A program made the translations under genes and the position numbers. From CAZVQX01 sp964629735 (GTDB lineage Bacteria > Bacillota_I > Bacilli_A > RF39 > UBA660), in assembly GCA_964629735.1 (NCBI GenBank), contig CAZVQX010000021.1, positions 1-11,322 on the forward strand: DNA of 11,322 bases, given 5' to 3'. Within the stretch, counting starts at the first letter, position 1. The number at the start of each line of letters is the position of its first letter. Positions 1 to 5,802 of this stretch are shown in pieces. The notes below the pieces were generated by a model, which worked only from the letters and a program-made list of their open reading frames with translations, had not been told where the DNA came from and ran no database searches.

Positions 1-407
1 TAGCTAATATTTTAGGAACAACAATTAATTTAACAGGTGGTACTGGTATTTTATCAAATTTAGCATTTTCTATTCCAAGAGATGCCGAAATAACATCAAT
101 AGCAGCATATTTTAGTGTCACAACTGCACTTTCAATAGCTGATACTGAGATAACAATAACAGCACAATTATATAAATCCGAAACTCCGGATAATATCTTT
201 ATACCAATACCTGAAACACTTTTAAATTTAACGCCCAAATTATCTAGTTTAAATATAGGTGATATTACAAGTGGTATTTTATCTGGATTAAATATTCCTG
301 TAATAGCGGGAACTAGATTATTATTAGTTTTTAGCTCAACTGCAGAAGGATTAAGCTTAATTAATACAATTGCTGGTTATAGCAGTGCTGGTATTGAAAT
401 AAGTTAA
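1..407 (+). CDS. BclB-type exosporium/collagen-like protein, C-terminal domain (partial, 5' end outside window)
   Basis: The open frame enters from the left edge (codons start at position 3) and ends at TAA 405-407, followed directly by a second in-frame TAA. About 134 residues are visible. They read as a Ser/Thr/Ala/Ile-rich, probably beta-structured domain: an NLTGGTGILSNLAFSIPRD-like start, then AQLYKSETPDNIF, GLNIPVIAGTRLLLVFS and a terminal LINTIAGYSSAGIEIS. I recognise this as the C-terminal domain of BclB-related exosporium glycoproteins (the TIGR03721-type domain), which normally follows a long Gly-X-X collagen-like region. That region would lie upstream and is not visible. Such domains are thought to mediate trimerisation and display on the spore or cell surface. 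The presence of spoIVA and spoVIF in the window fits a spore-surface role, but the location of this protein is inferred. A hairpin follows at 427-456. Confidence 0.8.
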   Translation, partial: ANILGTTINLTGGTGILSNLAFSIPRDAEITSIAAYFSVTTALSIADTEITITAQLYKSETPDNIFIPIPETLLNLTPKLSSLNIGDITSGILSGLNIPVIAGTRLLLVFSSTAEGLSLINTIAGYSSAGIEIS

Positions 408-426
408 TAAAAATAATATATAATAT

Positions 427-466
427 AGATTCTGGAATGATTTTGTTTCAGAATCTCTTATTATAA
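427..466 (+). terminator. Putative terminator of the BclB-like gene
   Basis: An 11-bp stem (427-437 with 446-456, one G-U pair, core AGATTCTG/CAGAATCT) closes an 8-base loop. The downstream tail CTTATTATAATT is only moderately T-rich, so termination may be inefficient. It begins 20 bases after the stop codon. Confidence 0.6.
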
Positions 467-651
467 TTAAAGCATAATAATTATTGCATGTTTTTTAATA
501 GTTCAAACTTATTATAATTAAGATTCACAATAGTGATTATATATCTTCTTTCTATTGATAATAGTAATATATTTTTTCGCTTAATTTAAAATTTTAGTTA
601 TATTAATATATTATATAATATATTATTACATATAATGATCAAAGTTCACTA

Positions 652-680
652 TTTACAAAAAAAATAAACAATGTTATAAT
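652..680 (+). promoter_or_regulatory. tmRNA promoter (sigma-A type, extended -10)
   Basis: The -35 TTTACA (652-657), a 17-base spacer and the -10 TATAAT (675-680) lie 8 bases before the mature tmRNA 5' end at 689. A TGn extension (672-674) precedes the -10. The 80 bases upstream are almost pure A/T and could act as an UP-like element. Bases 408-651 otherwise hold no gene that I can see. Confidence 0.85.
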
Positions 681-688
681 CAATGCAC

Positions 689-1029
689 GGGGTTGCTTGG
701 CTTCGACAGAAATATAAGTATTTAAGTTGCAAACCGAAGGGACGCGTTAAGTACAACCAAAAAATAACTGGAAACAGTAATCAATTAGCTTTCGCATAAT
801 AAAAGAGTGAAAGACTTCTATATTTCTTTTTCCCATAAGGAAGTTTAGAGGTTCGAATTAATGGGATATATCATTATAATGCCTTGAAATAATGATGAAA
901 TTTAAAGGCTTACTATAAAGTTGTTTGTTAATTGTTAACTTTATTAGGAAATTTTACAATTAACTAAGTTTGTAGATACTTAAAAAACTGTATTTTTGGA
1001 CAGGGGTTCAATTCCCCTCAACTCCACCA
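689..1029 (+). ncRNA. ssrA: tmRNA (transfer-messenger RNA)
   Basis: tmRNA rescues ribosomes stalled on mRNAs without stop codons: it enters as an Ala-tRNA mimic, then supplies a short reading frame that adds a degradation tag. The 5' end GGGGTTG pairs with CAACTCC before the encoded CCA (1027-1029), giving a 7-bp acceptor stem with a G-U at the third pair, the alanyl-tRNA synthetase identity element. The GGCTTCGACAG block near the 5' end is diagnostic. The T-arm is AGGGG-TTCAATT-CCCCT. The context AATAACT just before the resume codon matches the Bacillus arrangement, giving GGA AAC AGT AAT CAA TTA GCT TTC GCA (770-796) and then two TAA stops (797-802). With the tRNA-borne alanine the tag is AGNSNQLAFA. 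The gene is 341 nt, a one-piece tmRNA with a central region large enough for the usual pseudoknots. Confidence 0.97.
770..802 (+). other. tmRNA tag-peptide reading frame
   Basis: Nine codons encode GNSNQLAFA, followed by tandem TAA stops. The resume codon GGA is placed by analogy with the Bacillus subtilis tmRNA, where GGC follows a near-identical AATAACT context. The tag is short, and its end is -LAFA instead of the common -LAA. Confidence 0.85.
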
Positions 1030-1042
1030 TAAGGAATTTTTA

Positions 1043-1095
1043 CAGCTCAATGAGCTGCACATATAAATCCCACCAATTAAGATGATGGTTTTTTT
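1043..1095 (+). terminator. Hairpins and T-run downstream of tmRNA
   Basis: Two hairpins follow the tmRNA. The first is CAGCTC-AAT-GAGCTG (1043-1057) without a T-run. The second is CCAcCA...TGaTGG (1070-1075 with 1083-1088, one mismatch), followed by seven T (1089-1095). The second is the likelier intrinsic terminator. Its stem is short, so the call is tentative. Confidence 0.5.
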
Positions 1096-1099
1096 ATAT

Positions 1100-1504
1100 A
1101 CAAAAATAAAACCGCGAATAGAATAAATCGTAGGTAAAACCTCTTGATATGGCTTATTATACTGGAAATTTAATAAATATTAAATAACAAATATAATATT
1201 AATCCAACCAAAGTAGTAATAAAACTTGTAAAATTAGATTTATTGTTAATTTATTAAAACAAATATTATTTTCAAAAAAATGTAAAGGAAATATATATTT
1301 ATTAAAAAAAGTTGTTAAAATATTGGTAAGTTTGTGGCGCAAAATGGCTGTTATAAGAACAGAACACCGCACAAATAGATTATAACCTGGAACTTTTTCG
1401 AGTTTATGATAAAAATCAAGTAAAAGTTTTAAAATTGTTTAGTGCAATTTTAAATATAATTAAAATATAACTTTTAAAATAATATGAAGATTGATTAATT
1501 ATTA
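1100..1504. other. Long non-coding AT-rich stretch with two structured patches
   Basis: No convincing gene is visible here. Patch one (1331-1375): TTTGTG-(bulged G)-CG pairs with CG-CACAAA and encloses a perfect CTGTT-ATAAG-AACAG hairpin (1348-1362). It is richer in G+C than its surroundings. Patch two (1421-1476): a perfect 10-bp stem TTTAAAATTG/CAATTTTAAA (1428-1437 with 1445-1454, loop of 7) lies inside an outer TAAAAGTT/AACTTTTA pairing (1421-1428 with 1469-1476, sharing position 1428 with the inner stem). This could be a small structured RNA, a leader or decayed sequence. I did not find signature motifs of SRP RNA or RNase P. Confidence 0.4.
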
Positions 1505-1533
1505 TTGTAATATTTAATATATAATGTTATGAT
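1505..1533 (+). promoter_or_regulatory. Candidate promoter for the small-protein pair (extended -10)
   Basis: TTGTAA (1505-1510), a 17-base spacer and TATGAT (1528-1533), with TGT immediately before the -10. It would start transcription near 1540, about 50 bases before the 1594 start codon. A weaker alternative is TTGATA (1538-1543) with TTTAAT (1561-1566), also 17 bases apart. Confidence 0.55.
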
Positions 1534-1593
1534 TATATTGATAAATGGTGTAAAACATACTTTAATTGCCCGTTATTATTTAGGAGTGAAATA

Positions 1594-1875
1594 ATGAATA
1601 CTAAACAATTAAAAGATCTAAATTCAACCGATATTATTGAAGAAAATTTTATGCTTTTAATCGGAGAATATATGGATACAATAATTGCTCAATCATCAAA
1701 ATACGATAATAAAGAAATGTATGAAAAATATATACATGATATTTATAATAAACTTTCACAGTTGTGCAAGTTATCAGTTGAAAAAAAATCAATAATTATG
1801 GCCCCACTTCAATATGCAGAAAAAAGATTGAAAAAAGAAGAACAAAAAGAGAACTATAGAAGAATGGGGTATTGA
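1594..1875 (+). CDS. Small helical protein of unknown function
   Basis: I do not recognise this 93-residue protein. The ATG at 1594 has a good ribosome site (TAGGAGTG, 7 bases upstream), so translation is likely. The sequence has no signal peptide or membrane segment. It is rich in Lys, Glu, Ile and Tyr and looks alpha-helical throughout, ending in a strongly charged tail (KRLKKEEQKENYRRMGY). It contains one Cys, in the middle. The stop is TGA, one base before the next start codon, so the two small genes are almost certainly co-transcribed and translationally coupled. The pair lies between ssrA and engB, downstream of a candidate sigma-A promoter. A structural or regulatory role with the neighbouring protein is possible but unsupported. 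Confidence 0.7.
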   Translation: MNTKQLKDLNSTDIIEENFMLLIGEYMDTIIAQSSKYDNKEMYEKYIHDIYNKLSQLCKLSVEKKSIIMAPLQYAEKRLKKEEQKENYRRMGY

Positions 1876-1876
1876 T

Positions 1877-2134
1877 ATGAGTTGCGATGAAATGTCTAAA
1901 TTAAAACAAATAATTATTCGAGAAGATGAACTTATTGGAGAAATAATTAATGATATAAATAAAATTGGTGAATTAAATGATGATGTAGATATTTTGAATA
2001 ATCTTAAACATATCAATTTTTATCTACAAGGAATCAAAAGAACTAGTGCAAAAAAGACAGAAATAGTTAGTAGTGTAATTGGAAGAGAAGAATTAAAGAA
2101 AAATTTTTCAGTTATTAGACCTAAAAGTAAGTAA
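1877..2134 (+). CDS. Small acidic/helical protein of unknown function, coupled to the 1594 gene
   Basis: I do not recognise this 85-residue protein. It starts one base after the TGA of the preceding gene. There is no strong Shine-Dalgarno of its own (ATGGGGT is the nearest), consistent with translation by re-initiation. A second ATG at 1892 is an alternative start. Residues 5-50 alternate hydrophobic and acidic positions in a pattern suited to an amphipathic helix or coiled coil. The C terminus turns basic (KKNFSVIRPKSK). No signal peptide, membrane span or metal-binding motif is visible. The next gene, engB, has its own strong promoter, so this pair appears to be a separate bicistronic unit. 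Confidence 0.6.
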   Translation: MSCDEMSKLKQIIIREDELIGEIINDINKIGELNDDVDILNNLKHINFYLQGIKRTSAKKTEIVSSVIGREELKKNFSVIRPKSK

Positions 2135-2157
2135 TAAATTTGTGTTATGGCTTTATT

Positions 2158-2186
2158 TTGACAAATTTTAACCATAATGTTATAAT
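2158..2186 (+). promoter_or_regulatory. engB promoter, full sigma-A consensus with extended -10
   Basis: TTGACA (2158-2163), exactly 17 bases, then TATAAT (2181-2186) preceded by TGT. Both hexamers are perfect consensus. Transcription should start near 2193, about 20 bases before the engB ATG, leaving only the ribosome site as leader. Confidence 0.9.
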
Positions 2187-2214
2187 TGTCTAGCAAAAAA
2201 CAAAAGGTGGTTTT

Positions 2215-2796
2215 ATGAAAATAAAAAATGTTAATTTAACAATATGTGCAGTTAGAAGAAGTCAATACCCAACTGATGAAAAACCAGAATTTTTGCTGGT
2301 CGGTCGTTCTAATGTAGGGAAGAGTAGTTTTATAAATACATTGATTAATCGTAAAAATTATGCAAGAACTTCATCAAACCCAGGAAAAACCCAAACCATA
2401 AATTTTTATTTTGTAAATGAGAAATTTTATTTAGTTGATGCGCCAGGTTATGGTTATGCTAATTTGTCAAAAAAACATCGTAAGAAATTTGGTTTGATGA
2501 TGGAAGATTATTTAACTAATCGTAGTAATTTAAAACAAGTATTTATGTTAATTGATTTTCGCCATAAGCCTACAAGTGATGATATCATGATGTATGAATT
2601 TTTAAAACATTATCAAATACCGGTTACAATTGTAGCGACTAAATCTGATAAAGTTGGTATTACATCCCATCAAAAACAAAGAAGTATGATTTTAAACGAA
2701 TTAGATTTAGTTGTTGGTGATGATTTTATTGTTTTTTCAAATGTAACTAAAGAAGGTAAAGAAGAAATTTATAATAAAATCGAGCGAATTATTTAA
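2215..2796 (+). CDS. engB: Ribosome biogenesis GTPase EngB (YsxC/YihA)
   Basis: EngB is an essential cytoplasmic GTPase of the TrmE-Era-EngA-YihA-Septin group, needed for late assembly of the large ribosomal subunit. All signature motifs are present: P-loop GRSNVGKS (residues 30-37), the switch-I region TSSNPGKTQTINF (52-64) with its G2 threonine, G3 DAPGYG (75-80), G4 TKSD (142-145) and a G5-like SNVTKEG near residue 175. The length of 193 residues is normal. ATG 2215 follows an AGGTGG ribosome site at 2205-2210 and a perfect promoter, so the start is secure. In B. subtilis this gene follows lonA; here it lies two genes before another assembly GTPase, der. No terminator is evident downstream, so read-through into the next gene is likely. 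Confidence 0.96.
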   Translation: MKIKNVNLTICAVRRSQYPTDEKPEFLLVGRSNVGKSSFINTLINRKNYARTSSNPGKTQTINFYFVNEKFYLVDAPGYGYANLSKKHRKKFGLMMEDYLTNRSNLKQVFMLIDFRHKPTSDDIMMYEFLKHYQIPVTIVATKSDKVGITSHQKQRSMILNELDLVVGDDFIVFSNVTKEGKEEIYNKIERII

Positions 2797-2844
2797 AGTA
2801 ATCCCACAAAAAAAAATTATCATAAAATATTTTAGGTGATATTT

Positions 2845-3336
2845 TTGAAGATTACTGTTAATGATAAAAATGATATTATTATATATTTAAATAAAATATT
2901 TTTATTAAATAATAAGATAGTTAATGTTAATAATTTAGAAGAATATCTTTATAAATTTTTAAATAAATACAAAAGATCTTATGAATTAAATTTAAATGGT
3001 TATTATAACGCTAGAATATTTAATAATGATTATTATGGTAATATCATATTGATTCAAAAACAAAGTTTAGATTTTTTTAATATTTTTGATGGAATTGAGT
3101 TAGATATAATAATTGAAAAAAATTGTGTATTTTTATATGAATTAGTTGATATAATTAAAGATAATAAAATATTGAATAAAAATTTAATTTATTATTATAA
3201 TGGTAAATTTTATTTGAAAATTATTAATGAAATTAGTAATATTGAAATGGGGAAAATAATAGAACATAGTAATATCATATATGGTGATATTGTAAAAAAA
3301 GTTATAAACGAGGGTAAAATAGTTTATGGTATTTAA
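2845..3336 (+). CDS. Hypothetical protein between engB and der
   Basis: I do not recognise this protein of about 163 residues. The frame is open from GTG 2836, but that codon lies inside the ribosome site AGGTGA (2834-2839). I therefore choose TTG 2845, 5 bases after the site, giving a protein beginning MKITVNDKNDII. It is exceptionally rich in Ile, Asn, Tyr and Lys, with mixed beta and helical character (for example a YYYNGKFYLKI stretch near residue 118). It has no obvious signal peptide or clear transmembrane segment, and a single Cys. Codons are even more A/T-biased than in the flanking GTPases, as expected for a weakly constrained or lineage-specific gene. It probably shares the engB transcript. 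Its position between two ribosome assembly GTPases does not by itself show a shared role. Confidence 0.75.
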   Translation: MKITVNDKNDIIIYLNKIFLLNNKIVNVNNLEEYLYKFLNKYKRSYELNLNGYYNARIFNNDYYGNIILIQKQSLDFFNIFDGIELDIIIEKNCVFLYELVDIIKDNKILNKNLIYYYNGKFYLKIINEISNIEMGKIIEHSNIIYGDIVKKVINEGKIVYGI

Positions 3337-3364
3337 ACTTTTTTTTATTTAAATTATTAATTCA

Positions 3365-3373
3365 TGTTATAAT
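3365..3373 (+). promoter_or_regulatory. Extended -10 element upstream of der
   Basis: TGTTATAAT (TGn 3365-3367, TATAAT 3368-3373) is identical to the elements before ssrA and engB. There is no good -35 at the expected distance (TTATTT at 3345-3350), but a TGn-extended -10 can work without one. A start near 3380 would fall inside the AGGTGGTG ribosome site, so most der transcript may come from upstream. Confidence 0.45.
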
Positions 3374-3391
3374 AAGATAGGTGGTGATAAA

Positions 3392-4708
3392 ATGAAAAAA
3401 CCAGTTGTTGCTTTGGTTGGTCGTCCTAATGTAGGTAAATCAACCTTATTCAATCGTATTGTCGGAAAAAGAATCTCAATTATAGAAGATATTCCGGGGA
3501 TAACTAGGGATCGTATATATAGTATGGTTTATTTTAATGATTATCAATTTCATTTAATCGATACCGGCGGTATTGATATATCAAACGATGCTTATAATGA
3601 AATAATTAAAGTTCAAGCTGAATTAGCAATAGATGAAGCAGACGTGGTATTGTTTGTTGTTGATGGAAAAGAAGGTTTAACAGCAAATGATTTAGTTGTT
3701 AGAGATATGTTATTAAAAGCAGCCAAAGAAGTAATTGTTGTTATAAATAAATGTGATACTAAACAATATAAAGATAATATGTATGATTTTTATGAATTAG
3801 GATTTAATCAATATATTCCAGTTAGTGGTGAACAGAATATAGGAATATATGATCTGTTAGAAAATTTAACCAAAGATTTTGATAAGTTTAGCGACTTTGA
3901 TGATGGAGAAGAAGTTATTAAGTTTTCAATTATTGGTCGCCCTAATGTAGGGAAGAGTAGTTTAGTAAATGCTCTTTTAAATGAAGAAAGAGTCTTGGTT
4001 AGCAATGAAGCTGGTACAACAAGGGATGCCATTGATACACCATTTGTATATCATAATCAAGATTTTGTAGTAATTGATACGGCAGGTATGCGTAGACGTG
4101 GTAAAATATATGAAAATCTCGAAAAATATAGTTTATTAAGGACTTTAAAAGCGATTGATAGAAGTGATGTATGTGTAGTTGTAATTAATGTTGAAGAAGG
4201 AATAATAGAATATGATAAACATATTGCTGGCTATGCAATTGATGCTGGTAAAGCAATTGTTTTAGTTGTTAATAAATGGGATACAGTTGAAAATAAGGAT
4301 ATTGAAATGAAAAAATTCACAACAGAAATTCGTAATAATTTTCAATTTATCGACTATGCACCAATTGTTTTTTTGTCAGCCAAAACTAAAAAAAGAATTC
4401 ATACCTTGATGCCAGAAATTATAAAAGTATATAATAATAGAAAAACAGAAATAAAAACCAGTATTCTTAATGATGTAATTCAAGAGGCATATTATTTAAA
4501 CTTACCGCCCTCTTTTAAAGGAAAAAGGTTGAAAATTTATTTTTCTAATCAAGTAAGCAGTCAACCACCAACCTTTAATATACAAGTTAATAATAAAGGT
4601 TTAATCCATTTTTCTTATAAGAGATATATAGAAAATAAAATAAGGGAATCATTTAATTTAGAAGGAACTCCAATTGTGATTTATTTTAAAAACAAAGGCG
4701 AAGACTAA
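3392..4708 (+). CDS. der: Ribosome biogenesis GTPase Der (EngA)
   Basis: Der is an essential GTPase with two tandem G domains and a C-terminal KH-like domain. It acts in maturation of the 50S ribosomal subunit. G domain 1 has GRPNVGKST (10-18), DTGG (57-60) and NKCD (119-122). G domain 2 has GRPNVGKSS (182-190), DTAGMR (229-234), NKWD (294-297) and SAK near 331. The KH-like domain occupies roughly residues 355-438. The length of 438 residues matches the family (about 436). The start has a strong AGGTGGTG ribosome site. In Bacillus, der is followed by gpsA and then spoIVA; here gpsA is absent from that position and spoVIF, queH and pyrB intervene. The second P-loop shares 22 identical nucleotides with engB (3942-3963 against 2309-2330). 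Confidence 0.97.
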   Translation: MKKPVVALVGRPNVGKSTLFNRIVGKRISIIEDIPGITRDRIYSMVYFNDYQFHLIDTGGIDISNDAYNEIIKVQAELAIDEADVVLFVVDGKEGLTANDLVVRDMLLKAAKEVIVVINKCDTKQYKDNMYDFYELGFNQYIPVSGEQNIGIYDLLENLTKDFDKFSDFDDGEEVIKFSIIGRPNVGKSSLVNALLNEERVLVSNEAGTTRDAIDTPFVYHNQDFVVIDTAGMRRRGKIYENLEKYSLLRTLKAIDRSDVCVVVINVEEGIIEYDKHIAGYAIDAGKAIVLVVNKWDTVENKDIEMKKFTTEIRNNFQFIDYAPIVFLSAKTKKRIHTLMPEIIKVYNNRKTEIKTSILNDVIQEAYYLNLPPSFKGKRLKIYFSNQVSSQPPTFNIQVNNKGLIHFSYKRYIENKIRESFNLEGTPIVIYFKNKGED

Positions 4709-4709
4709 T

Positions 4710-4737
4710 AACAGCCTAATGCTTTCTACATATAATA
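4710..4737 (+). promoter_or_regulatory. Sigma-K-like promoter before spoVIF
   Basis: CATATAATA (4729-4737) fits the sigma-K -10 pattern CATAnnnTA. AACA (4710-4713) fits the short -35 element (AC core) at the expected distance of about 16 bases. The same bases also contain a sigma-A-like TATAAT (4731-4736), but with no matching -35. The gene downstream is a late mother-cell sporulation gene in Bacillus, which favours the sigma-K reading. This is inferred from sequence only. Confidence 0.45.
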
Positions 4738-4756
4738 GTGTAGGAGGGATTTTAAT

Positions 4757-4996
4757 ATGTTTTCTGATAATTTTTTTAATAGAGTGGAAAATAAAACTAA
4801 AATAAATAAAGAAACCATTCTTAAGCTAGCTAACAAACTACAACAAAGTGATTTAAAGGATGAAGATACCTTAAGGGATGTTATTCGTGAACTAGGAAAA
4901 ATGACTGGCAAAGAAGTATCTTCAGAAAAAGAAAATAAAATAATTAATGCTGTTATAAACGATAACATTCCGAAGGATATAGATAAAATGATTTAA
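4757..4996 (+). CDS. spoVIF: Stage VI sporulation protein F (SpoVIF)
   Basis: This 79-residue protein matches the SpoVIF (YjcC) family: an opening FSDNFFNRVENKTKINKETILKLANKLQ, then a DLKDEDTLRDVIRELGKMTGKEVSSEKENKIINAVIND core. In B. subtilis SpoVIF is made in the mother cell late in sporulation, is needed for proper coat assembly and spore resistance, and acts with the regulator GerE. It is soluble and helical. The start has an excellent ribosome site (AGGAGGG, 4742-4748). The gene follows der after 48 bases and precedes queH by 14, so queH may be read from the same transcript. The protein is slightly shorter than I recall for Bacillus homologues. Confidence 0.85.
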   Translation: MFSDNFFNRVENKTKINKETILKLANKLQQSDLKDEDTLRDVIRELGKMTGKEVSSEKENKIINAVINDNIPKDIDKMI

Positions 4997-5010
4997 AGAG
5001 ATGTGGTAAA

Positions 5011-5616
5011 ATGAAAGTTAATTATCAAGTGATTTTGGATAAAATAATAGAGGCAAATGAAAATAAGGTGCCAACTTTATTATTACATAGTTGTTGCGCA
5101 CCTTGTAGTAGTTATGTATTAAAATATTTGGGCAATTATTTCAAAATAACATTATATTTTTATAATCCAAATATTTATCCAAAAGAAGAATATGATAAGC
5201 GATTAAAGGAACAAAAAAGGTTAATTAAATTGCTTAAAGTTAAATATCCAATTGATATAATAGAAGGTGTTTATGAACCAAACGTTTTTTTAGAGCAATC
5301 CCTTGGATTAGAAAAAGAACGTGAGGGTTATGGGCGTTGTTTTAAATGTTATCGATTACGACTTGAGAAAACGGCTAAAAAAGCGAAAGAATTAAAATTT
5401 GATTATTTTACAACAACTTTAACAGTAAGCCCTTATAAAAACAGTGATAAAATTAATTTAATAGGTAGTGAATTAGAAAAAATATACAATGTTGATTATT
5501 TATATTCAGATTTTAAAAAGAAAGAAGGATATAAACAATCAATTGAATTGTCAAAAGAGTATAATTTATATCGACAAGATTATTGCGGATGTCAATATTC
5601 TATAAAAGAAAATTAA
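5011..5616 (+). CDS. queH: Epoxyqueuosine reductase QueH
   Basis: QueH (formerly DUF208) reduces epoxyqueuosine to queuosine, the last step in making this wobble-position modification of tRNAs with GUN anticodons. It is a non-homologous replacement for QueG. The diagnostic cysteines are present: HSCCAPCSSYVL (Cys 28, 29, 32), GRCFKC (Cys 110, 113) and the C-terminal DYCGC (Cys 192, 194). These are thought to ligate an Fe-S cluster and a mononuclear iron and to form a redox pair. The FYNPNIYPKEEY and FDYFTTTLTVSPYKN blocks are also typical. The length of 201 residues is normal. The ribosome site (GATGTGG) is mediocre and lies 14 bases after spoVIF. No other queuosine gene is in the window, so the substrate may come from genes elsewhere or from salvage. 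Confidence 0.93.
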   Translation: MKVNYQVILDKIIEANENKVPTLLLHSCCAPCSSYVLKYLGNYFKITLYFYNPNIYPKEEYDKRLKEQKRLIKLLKVKYPIDIIEGVYEPNVFLEQSLGLEKEREGYGRCFKCYRLRLEKTAKKAKELKFDYFTTTLTVSPYKNSDKINLIGSELEKIYNVDYLYSDFKKKEGYKQSIELSKEYNLYRQDYCGCQYSIKEN

Positions 5617-5635
5617 TGTATTTTTTGTTTTATGC

Positions 5636-5664
5636 TTGCTATTTAAAAATTTTATTGCTATACT
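5636..5664 (+). promoter_or_regulatory. Promoter of the pyrB leader transcript (extended -10)
   Basis: TTGCTA (5636-5641), a 17-base spacer and TATACT (5659-5664), with TGC directly before the -10. The predicted start is near 5671, about 25 bases before the leader ATG, so leader peptide, terminator hairpin and pyrB would all be on this transcript. Confidence 0.7.
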
Positions 5665-5694
5665 TAGTTAGAAAAATAATATGAGGTGGTAATA

Positions 5695-5802
5695 ATGTTT
5701 GAGAAATTAATTAAAACTTTTCCCAATTATATTATTTATAATACTAATATTTTTTTAAACTCTAGAAAGTCTCTAGAGTTTTATTTTGTTTTTTTATGTT
5801 AA
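5695..5802 (+). CDS. Putative pyrB leader peptide (pyrL-like, 35 residues)
   Basis: ATG 5695 has a strong ribosome site (GAGGTGG, 5683-5689). The frame encodes 35 residues, beginning MFEKLIKTFPNYII and ending FYFVFLC, and stops at TAA 5800-5802. The stop overlaps the first bases of the pyrB Shine-Dalgarno (AAAGGAGG, 5801-5808). The frame runs completely through the intrinsic terminator at 5757-5795. Six Phe and four Leu codons reflect its U-richness and are not clustered as in an amino-acid attenuator. A seven-base T-run (5750-5756), a plausible polymerase pause, precedes the hairpin. This layout is that of the E. coli pyrBI leader, where ribosome position relative to polymerase, set by UTP level, decides read-through. 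The peptide itself probably has no function after synthesis. No sequence similarity to E. coli PyrL is claimed. Confidence 0.65.
   Translation: MFEKLIKTFPNYIIYNTNIFLNSRKSLEFYFVFLC
5757..5795 (+). terminator. Intrinsic terminator/attenuator inside the pyrB leader
   Basis: A perfect 10-bp stem, AAACTCTAGA (5757-5766) with TCTAGAGTTT (5772-5781), closes an AAGTC loop and is followed by a T-rich tract to 5795 (TTTATTTTG then seven T). It lies between promoter and pyrB, 21 bases before the pyrB ATG, and is covered by the leader reading frame. I see no upstream segment complementary to its left arm that could form a classical antiterminator, and no clear PyrR-binding loop consensus. This favours ribosome-coupled control. 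Confidence 0.85.

Noticed and set aside
1344..1385. Thirteen-residue ORF (MAVIRTEHRTNRL), faintly like the start of a replication-initiator-type protein
   Set aside because: There is no ribosome site and the frame stops at once with no continuation of similarity afterwards. Its bases are better explained as part of the hairpin structure at 1331-1375.
1594..1899. Possible UGA-as-tryptophan code (the 1594 gene would read through TGA at 1873)
   Set aside because: The long conserved genes (der, spoIVA, pyrB, cca, nth) use TGG for Trp and contain no in-frame TGA, and the next start codon follows this TGA by one base, as expected for a real stop.
1789..2016. Minus-strand open frame opposite the two small proteins
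   Set aside because: It is the antisense of Lys/Glu-rich coding sequence and has no credible start signal. The + strand genes have the promoter and ribosome site.
2836..2844. GTG 2836 as the start of the hypothetical gene
   Set aside because: This codon is part of the AGGTGA ribosome site itself, while TTG 2845 has the correct spacing behind it.
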